From NCBI GenBank assembly GCA_016642085.1, contig VOQV01000002.1, positions 1 through 64,000 of the forward strand: a DNA stretch of 64,000 nucleotides, written 5' to 3'. The stretch's first letter is position 1; each line of letters opens with the position of its first letter. The position numbers and the translations under genes are program-made. The notes under the pieces were generated by a model that had not been told where the DNA came from, made no database searches, and saw nothing but the letters and a program-made list of their open reading frames with translations. The DNA is from Pantoea sp. Brub. GTDB taxonomy: Bacteria; Pseudomonadota; Gammaproteobacteria; Enterobacterales; Enterobacteriaceae. Below are positions 58,186 to 64,000 of the stretch, piece after piece.

Positions 58186-58411
58186 TATGCACTTAATATA
58201 TTATATATATGTATTATATGTTATACAATACAAATATAATTTTTATTGGATGTTTTAAAATAACAAAAAATACTCAAATGCATTTTAAAATATATCTTTA
58301 TTATAAATAATTAATTATAAAACTAATGATAAATATATCTTATATATATAAAATATATTTACAATAAATTTATATAAATTAAAATTATTTAGTTATTCAT
58401 ATAAATCAGTA

Positions 58412-59059
58412 TTATGTTGATAAATTTAAATTTTTACCAACAATGTTCGTTTTATAGTTATACATAATGCGTTCAACTGTATCTACTATTGCTTGTGTTT
58501 TAAAATCTATTTCAATATTGACACTATCGCCAATATTTTTTTGACTAATTGTAGTACGTTTAATAGTTTCTGGAATTAAAAATACAGAAAATTTATTTTT
58601 AGTAATTGTACTAACTGTAAGACTAATACCATCTATACTAATAAATCCTTTATAAAAAATATATTTCATTAAATTTAAATTTTTCATTTCAAACCATACT
58701 TCATATTTTTTATTTGTTATAACGATTTCTTTTATTTTAGCAGTAGTAACTACATGTCCAGATAATAAATGACCTCCTACTTCACTATTTAATGTTATTG
58801 AGCGTTCTATATTAACTAAATCTTCTATGCATAATTCATTTAAATTGGATATTTTAAGTGTTTCCTCAATTAGATCAAAACTAATCAAACTATCATTAAT
58901 ATCCGTAATAGTTAAACAACAGCCATTAATCATTACAGAAGATCCTAAATTTAAACCTAATAATAATTCTTTAGAGAATTTTAAAATAGCAGTATTATAC
59001 AAATTTTTTTTTCTAATATGTACTATTTCAGCAATACCTTGAACAATACCAGTGAACAT
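58412..59059 (-). CDS. ribE: Riboflavin synthase alpha chain
   Basis: ORF reaches 59089; MFTGIVQGIAEI at 59059 is the canonical start; NGCCLTI, GGHLLSGHV. Confidence 0.97.
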   Translation of the reverse strand: MFTGIVQGIAEIVHIRKKNLYNTAILKFSKELLLGLNLGSSVMINGCCLTITDINDSLISFDLIEETLKISNLNELCIEDLVNIERSITLNSEVGGHLLSGHVVTTAKIKEIVITNKKYEVWFEMKNLNLMKYIFYKGFISIDGISLTVSTITKNKFSVFLIPETIKRTTISQKNIGDSVNIEIDFKTQAIVDTVERIMYNYKTNIVGKNLNLST

Positions 59060-59197
59060 ATTTGTTACTCTTATAAGATTTATAGTCAATATATTTTATA
59101 GATGAATATTTATTAATATTTTATATATTTAGTAATTGACATTAACTATGTCATTTCTTTATGATATCAATAATATTGAACTTAATTGTTTTAAATT

Positions 59198-59271
59198 GCG
59201 TCTTTAGCTCAGTTGGTTAGAGCATCACTTCGACATAGTGAAGGTCAATGGTTCAAATCCATTAAGACGCA
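59198..59271 (+). tRNA. tRNA-Val (GAC) with C33
   Basis: GCGTCTT...AAGACGC acceptor, GCTC/GAGC D-stem, TCACT-TCGACAT-AGTGA anticodon arm, AATGG-TTCAAAT-CCATT T-arm; no encoded CCA; synteny with E. coli valV/W between ribC and suf. Confidence 0.93.
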
Positions 59272-59474
59272 TGTCATTAATTTCATAATAAATTGTTTGA
59301 TGGTCTATTTATAAATCTTCACGAAAACTTATTTAAGTTGAAATGTGTTATCAATTATTCATTTAAATAATTACATGTATTTTTTTATGAAACAATTTTC
59401 AATAATTTACAATAATGATAATTATTTTAAATTATAAATTAAATAAATTTAATTATTCATCAATAACATAATAT

Positions 59475-59894
59475 TTATTTTATTATATATTGTTTAACTA
59501 CTTTAAGTATATAAATAATTATTTCTTCAATTCCTTTTGAACGAGTGGGTGTAATATATCTTATTAATTCAAGTTTATGAAATAAATATCTAATATCTAA
59601 TGAAATAATATCATTAACAGATAAATTTTTATAAAAAATAAAAATTATTGCTATAAGTCCTTTAACAATAGAAGAGTTGCTATCACCTTCAAATATAAAA
59701 GTATTATCGTGATGCGGGGTTATTTTAATCCACACTTGACTATGACAACCAGATATGATATATTTGTTGCTGTATAGATCGTTTGATATTTGTGGTATTT
59801 TTTCTCCAAGTTCAATGAGATAAAGGTATTTTTCTTCCCAATTAATACAGCGATTAAAATTAATAATTAATTGCTCTTTATTTGGTAAAGTCAT
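59475..59894 (-). CDS. sufE: Cysteine desulfuration protein SufE
   Basis: 139 aa; ISGCHSQVWI catalytic Cys. Confidence 0.96.
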   Translation of the reverse strand: MTLPNKEQLIINFNRCINWEEKYLYLIELGEKIPQISNDLYSNKYIISGCHSQVWIKITPHHDNTFIFEGDSNSSIVKGLIAIIFIFYKNLSVNDIISLDIRYLFHKLELIRYITPTRSKGIEEIIIYILKVVKQYIIK

Positions 59895-59899
59895 ATTAA

Positions 59900-61156
59900 T
59901 TACTCCATTGAACTATGTTTTTTTAAAAGTGTATGAATACGTATTAAAGACGATATTAATCGATCAATTTCCTTTTCGCTATTATAAAATGCAAAAGAAA
60001 CTCTACACATTGATTTTACTTTGTAAAAACGCATTAACGGCATAGCACAGTGATGTCCTGTACGGATTGCAATTCCATATTGATCTAAAAAACTTCCAAC
60101 ATCAAAAGCAAGATGATTACCTAGATTAAAAGCAATAATACCAACATTGTTATGTAATGGACTATATATTTGTATATCAGGTACTAATACTAATTTATCT
60201 TGAAGATAATGCATTAATGTTTTTTCACGTTGATGTATTACATGTAATCCAATTTCATTAATATAATCTAAAGCGGCACCCAATCCAATAATTCCACCTA
60301 TGTTTGGAGTACCAGCTTCAAAACGCCAAGGTATATCGTTCCATGTAGTTCCAGTTGGTAATAAAACATTTTCAATCATAGCACCACCACCTTCCCATGG
60401 AGACATTTCATGCAATAATTGTTCTTTGCCATATAAAACTCCAATACCATTAGGTCCATACATTTTATGACTTGAAAAAACATAAAAATCACATCCTATA
60501 TCTTGAACATCAATTTTATTATGCATGATTGCTTGTGCACCATCTACTAAGGTAATCAGACCTGCAGCTTTAGCTTGTGCAATAATTTTTTTTATTGGAT
60601 TTATAATCCCCAAAACATTAGACACATGAGTAATTGCTAATAATTTTGTATTTTTATCAATTAATTGATCAATTTTATTTAAATCTAATTCACCATTATT
60701 TGTTAAAGGCAATATACGAATTTCTATACCAGTATTTTGTGCTAATATTTGCCATGGAACTATGTTTGAATGATGTTCCATTTCAGTAATAATTACATTA
60801 TTAATATGACTTAATTTATTTTTAAATAAGCTATTAGCTACTAAATTAATACCTTCAGTAGTACCTTTAACAAAAATAATTTCTTCTTTTGATTTAGTAT
60901 TTAAAAACTTTGATAGTTTAGTCCGTATGTTTTCTATATTCATAGTAGCTTGCATACTTAGTGTATGAATACCACGATGTACATTAGAATAATCATTTTG
61001 ATAAAAATAATTTTCAGCATTTATGACTTGAATTGGTCTTTGAGTACTTGCTGCATTGTCAAAATATGTTAATGGATGATTATTAATCTTGCGTTTTAAA
61101 ATAGGAAAATCAGACCTAATTTTTTCTAGATTAAATTCTTTTGCAGATTTTTTCAT
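59900..61156 (-). CDS. sufS: Cysteine desulfurase SufS
   Basis: 418 aa; [19 protein letters not shown] Lys, RTGHHCAMP catalytic Cys. Confidence 0.97.
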   Translation of the reverse strand: MKKSAKEFNLEKIRSDFPILKRKINNHPLTYFDNAASTQRPIQVINAENYFYQNDYSNVHRGIHTLSMQATMNIENIRTKLSKFLNTKSKEEIIFVKGTTEGINLVANSLFKNKLSHINNVIITEMEHHSNIVPWQILAQNTGIEIRILPLTNNGELDLNKIDQLIDKNTKLLAITHVSNVLGIINPIKKIIAQAKAAGLITLVDGAQAIMHNKIDVQDIGCDFYVFSSHKMYGPNGIGVLYGKEQLLHEMSPWEGGGAMIENVLLPTGTTWNDIPWRFEAGTPNIGGIIGLGAALDYINEIGLHVIHQREKTLMHYLQDKLVLVPDIQIYSPLHNNVGIIAFNLGNHLAFDVGSFLDQYGIAIRTGHHCAMPLMRFYKVKSMCRVSFAFYNSEKEIDRLISSLIRIHTLLKKHSSME

Positions 61157-61158
61157 AT

Positions 61159-62427
61159 TTATTTTTTAGATAATAAAATAGATAAATGTTTAAATATACT
61201 ATAACGCAATACATCATTGTCTAATGATTTAATTAATTCCACAATAAATGCATCAATAATCATTTGTTTTGCATTATTTTTGCTAATACCTCTTGATCGT
61301 AAATAGAAAATATGTTCTTTATCAATATAACTAACAGTAACACCATGACTACATTTGACATCATCTGCATAAATTTCTAATTGAGGTTTAGTATTAACTT
61401 CTGCACATTTACCTAATAATAGATTTTTGTTAATCATTTGACCATCAGTTTGTAGTGCTTTTTTATTAACTTTAATATGACCATTAAATATCGCATGACC
61501 GTAATCGAATACTACAGTTTTATGCATTTGTCTGCTAAAACAATAACCTTGATTATGTTCTAAATACGTACGAGTATCGGATACTATGTTCTTATTAGAT
61601 AAAGATAAACTATTAACTACTAATTTTGAATATTTACCATTTAATTGTATACTATTATTGTGACGAGTAACATTTGATCCTAATAAAAAAGTATTGCTAA
61701 TTACCTTTGAATTATCTCCAATGATAATATCATTATGAGAAAAATGATAGCTTGTATTTTTTTCAAATATCAAATTAGTATGTTTTAAAGATGCATTATT
61801 GCCAATATTAAAAGTAAAACGTGAACCAGTAAAATGTTTATTAGAATTTAAAGAAACATAATGTTCTATTACTTCAATTTTGCTATTTTTGCCTAATTGC
61901 AAATGATGACGATAATGTATCATATTCATGAATTTTTTTTGACCACTATTAATATGTAATATATAAAGTGGTTTAGATGCTGTTATATTTTTTTCTATAC
62001 TAATAATACTAATTTTATTTACTAAACTTTCAGTTAAGTGTAAAAATATTTCTGATTGAACATGTAAGGGTAATTTAATATTTTGGTTTAAATCATTATG
62101 TTTTATTTTAAATATTTCTGTATCAATACTACTTAATGATGATTGGAATATACCATTAACAAATATTATACGTACTGAATCTATTGGTATTGCTAATTTA
62201 TTAATTTCTTCAATATTTAATGGTTTCTCTTGGGTAGGTAATATAAATTTCTGAGATAAAAGGTTATTTAATGGAAAATATTTCCAATTTTCGTGTTTGT
62301 TAGTTGGTATACCTAAATTTATTAAATGATTCCAATGTTTTTGAGCATGATTAGAATTATTATTAATTTTAAATAATTCATACCATTTGTTAAGAACAGG
62401 ATCATTGCTTTTCAGTAAGCCATCCAT
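61159..62427 (-). CDS. sufD: Fe-S cluster assembly protein SufD
   Basis: 422 aa; [23 protein letters not shown] motifs; overlaps sufC end by 26 nt. Confidence 0.95.
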   Translation of the reverse strand: MDGLLKSNDPVLNKWYELFKINNNSNHAQKHWNHLINLGIPTNKHENWKYFPLNNLLSQKFILPTQEKPLNIEEINKLAIPIDSVRIIFVNGIFQSSLSSIDTEIFKIKHNDLNQNIKLPLHVQSEIFLHLTESLVNKISIISIEKNITASKPLYILHINSGQKKFMNMIHYRHHLQLGKNSKIEVIEHYVSLNSNKHFTGSRFTFNIGNNASLKHTNLIFEKNTSYHFSHNDIIIGDNSKVISNTFLLGSNVTRHNNSIQLNGKYSKLVVNSLSLSNKNIVSDTRTYLEHNQGYCFSRQMHKTVVFDYGHAIFNGHIKVNKKALQTDGQMINKNLLLGKCAEVNTKPQLEIYADDVKCSHGVTVSYIDKEHIFYLRSRGISKNNAKQMIIDAFIVELIKSLDNDVLRYSIFKHLSILLSKK

Positions 62428-63151
62428 AACCTTTTTCCTCTAATTGTTTTACTAATGAAAAATCACCAGATTTTATAATCTTACCTTGATATAAAACATG
62501 TACCCAGTCTGGTCTAATATAATTTAAAATACGTTGATAATGTGTAATTAAAATAAAAGAACGTTGTTTACTTCTTAAAAGATTAACAGCACCTGATATA
62601 TTTTTTAATGCATCAATATCTAATCCAGAATCAGTTTCGTCAAGAATACACAATTTAGGTTCTAATAGCGACATTTGTAAAATGTCATTTAATTTTTTCT
62701 CTCCACCAGAAAAACCTACATTGACTGAACGAGTTAATAAATCTGCAGATATTTTTAAAAAGTTAATTTTATCTTTAATAAAATTATTAAATTCAAAACG
62801 ATCTAGTTCTTTTTCATTACGATATTTCCTTATTGCGTTTACAGCAGTATGTAAAAATAATTTATTACTTAGACCAGGAATTTCTACTGGATATTGAAAT
62901 GCCATAAAAATTCCTTCATGAGCTCTTTCTTCAGGAGATAATTCCAATAAATTTTTATTATTAAATATTAATGAACCATTAGTAACATTATAATTTTTGC
63001 GACCAGTTATAACTGTTGCTAAAGTACTTTTTCCTGAACCATTAGGTCCCATCATAGCATGTATTTCGCCTGATTTAATTTCAATATTTAAATCATGTAA
63101 AATATTTTTATTATCAATACTAACATTTAATTTTTTAATACTTAACATCAT
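62402..63151 (-). CDS. sufC: Fe-S assembly ATPase SufC
   Basis: 249 aa; Walker A GPNGSGKSTL, SGGEKK signature, LDETDSGLD. Confidence 0.97.
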   Translation of the reverse strand: MMLSIKKLNVSIDNKNILHDLNIEIKSGEIHAMMGPNGSGKSTLATVITGRKNYNVTNGSLIFNNKNLLELSPEERAHEGIFMAFQYPVEIPGLSNKLFLHTAVNAIRKYRNEKELDRFEFNNFIKDKINFLKISADLLTRSVNVGFSGGEKKLNDILQMSLLEPKLCILDETDSGLDIDALKNISGAVNLLRSKQRSFILITHYQRILNYIRPDWVHVLYQGKIIKSGDFSLVKQLEEKGYGWLTEKQ

Positions 63152-63193
63152 GATTCCTTAGCATTATTGCTAGGTTATTTTATTTGTATTATA

Positions 63194-64000
63194 TTAACCA
63201 ACACTATGCTCAAGATTAACAGTCAACAGTTTTTGAGCTTCTACAGCAAATTCTAATGGTAATTTAGAAAATACATCTTTGCAAAAACCGTTTACTATCA
63301 TCATAATAGCGTTTTCTTCACTAATACCTCTTTGCAGAAAATAAAACATCTGATCTTCTCCTATACGAGAAGTAGTTGCTTCATGTTCTACTTGCGATTT
63401 TTTATTGGATATTTCTATATAAGGAAAAGTATGTGCTCCACAATTATTACCAATTAACATAGAATCACATTGAGTAAAATTACGCGCATTATCTGCTTTT
63501 GGAGTAATTTTTACTAAACCACGATATGTATTTTGACTTTCACCAGTAGATATACCTTTTGATATTATAATAGATTTTGTATTTCTTCCAATGTGAATCA
63601 TTTTGGTTCCACTATCAGCTTGTTGATGTCTACTTGTCAGCACAACTGAATAAAATTTTCCCACTGAATAATCACCTTGTAAAATACAGCTAGGATATTT
63701 CCAAGTAATTGCAGATCCAGTTTCAGATTGTGTCCAGGACATTTTACTATATTTTCCTTTACATAAAGCACGTTTAGTAACAAAATTAAATATTCCTCCC
63801 TCCCCTTTTTCATTACCTGGAAACCAGTTCTGTACTGTACAATATTTAACTTCAGCATTTTTAAGCACAATTACTTCAACTACTGCTGCATGTAATTGAT
63901 AAGTATTACGCATTGGAGCAGAACATCCTTCAATATAACTAACATAACTATTTTCATCTGCAATTAAGATAGTTCTTTCAAATTGTCCAGTTTTTTCTGC
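63194..64000 (-). CDS. sufB: Fe-S cluster assembly protein SufB (5' end beyond window)
   Basis: Frame stays open to window edge ([38 protein letters not shown]...), matching SufB internal sequence. Confidence 0.97.
   Translation of the reverse strand, partial: AEKTGQFERTILIADENSYVSYIEGCSAPMRNTYQLHAAVVEVIVLKNAEVKYCTVQNWFPGNEKGEGGIFNFVTKRALCKGKYSKMSWTQSETGSAITWKYPSCILQGDYSVGKFYSVVLTSRHQQADSGTKMIHIGRNTKSIIISKGISTGESQNTYRGLVKITPKADNARNFTQCDSMLIGNNCGAHTFPYIEISNKKSQVEHEATTSRIGEDQMFYFLQRGISEENAIMMIVNGFCKDVFSKLPLEFAVEAQKLLTVNLEHSVG

Noticed and set aside
63637-63870. 77-aa - strand ORF
   Set aside because: Alternative frame inside sufB

Overview
The window is an AT-rich, gene-dense but decaying chromosome segment from a reduced-genome gammaproteobacterial (Enterobacterales-like) insect-type endosymbiont. 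I infer this from E. coli-like gene order, very low GC, long non-coding spacers and no mobile DNA; the species was not identified. Contents in order: 5' end of a 23S rRNA (- strand) with tRNA-Glu, tRNA-Ser(UGA), rplY, gyrA, a complete 13-gene nuo operon (nuoA-N with fused nuoCD), xthA, galU, cls, yciB, yciC, a complete trp operon (trpE, separate trpG and trpD, trpCF, trpB, trpA), sohB, cysB, acnA, ribA, pgpB, pyrF, rnb, fabI, fumC, manA, an rsx/rnf operon, nth, tyrS, pdxH, rnt, grxD, ribE, tRNA-Val(GAC), and sufE-S-D-C-B (sufB truncated by the window edge). The most interesting observation is the rsx/rnf operon. All six cistrons are in place, but the three subunits expected to carry flavin have lost their recognisable flavin determinants: RsxG is a 55-codon membrane stub, the RsxD SGAT flavinylation Thr is Asn, and the RsxC FMN/NADH motifs are eroded. 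RsxB has also lost its N-terminal 4Fe-4S domain. The ferredoxin-type Cys motifs of RsxB and RsxC and the membrane Cys motifs of RsxA and RsxE persist. Other notable points are a trpG/trpD boundary made by a single in-frame TAA, a tRNA-Val with C at the normally invariant U33, several long perfect inverted repeats in spacers, a repeated TAACTTAT-N5-ATAAGTTA motif, an rRNA operon without linked 16S, and poly(A) tracts inside open genes.
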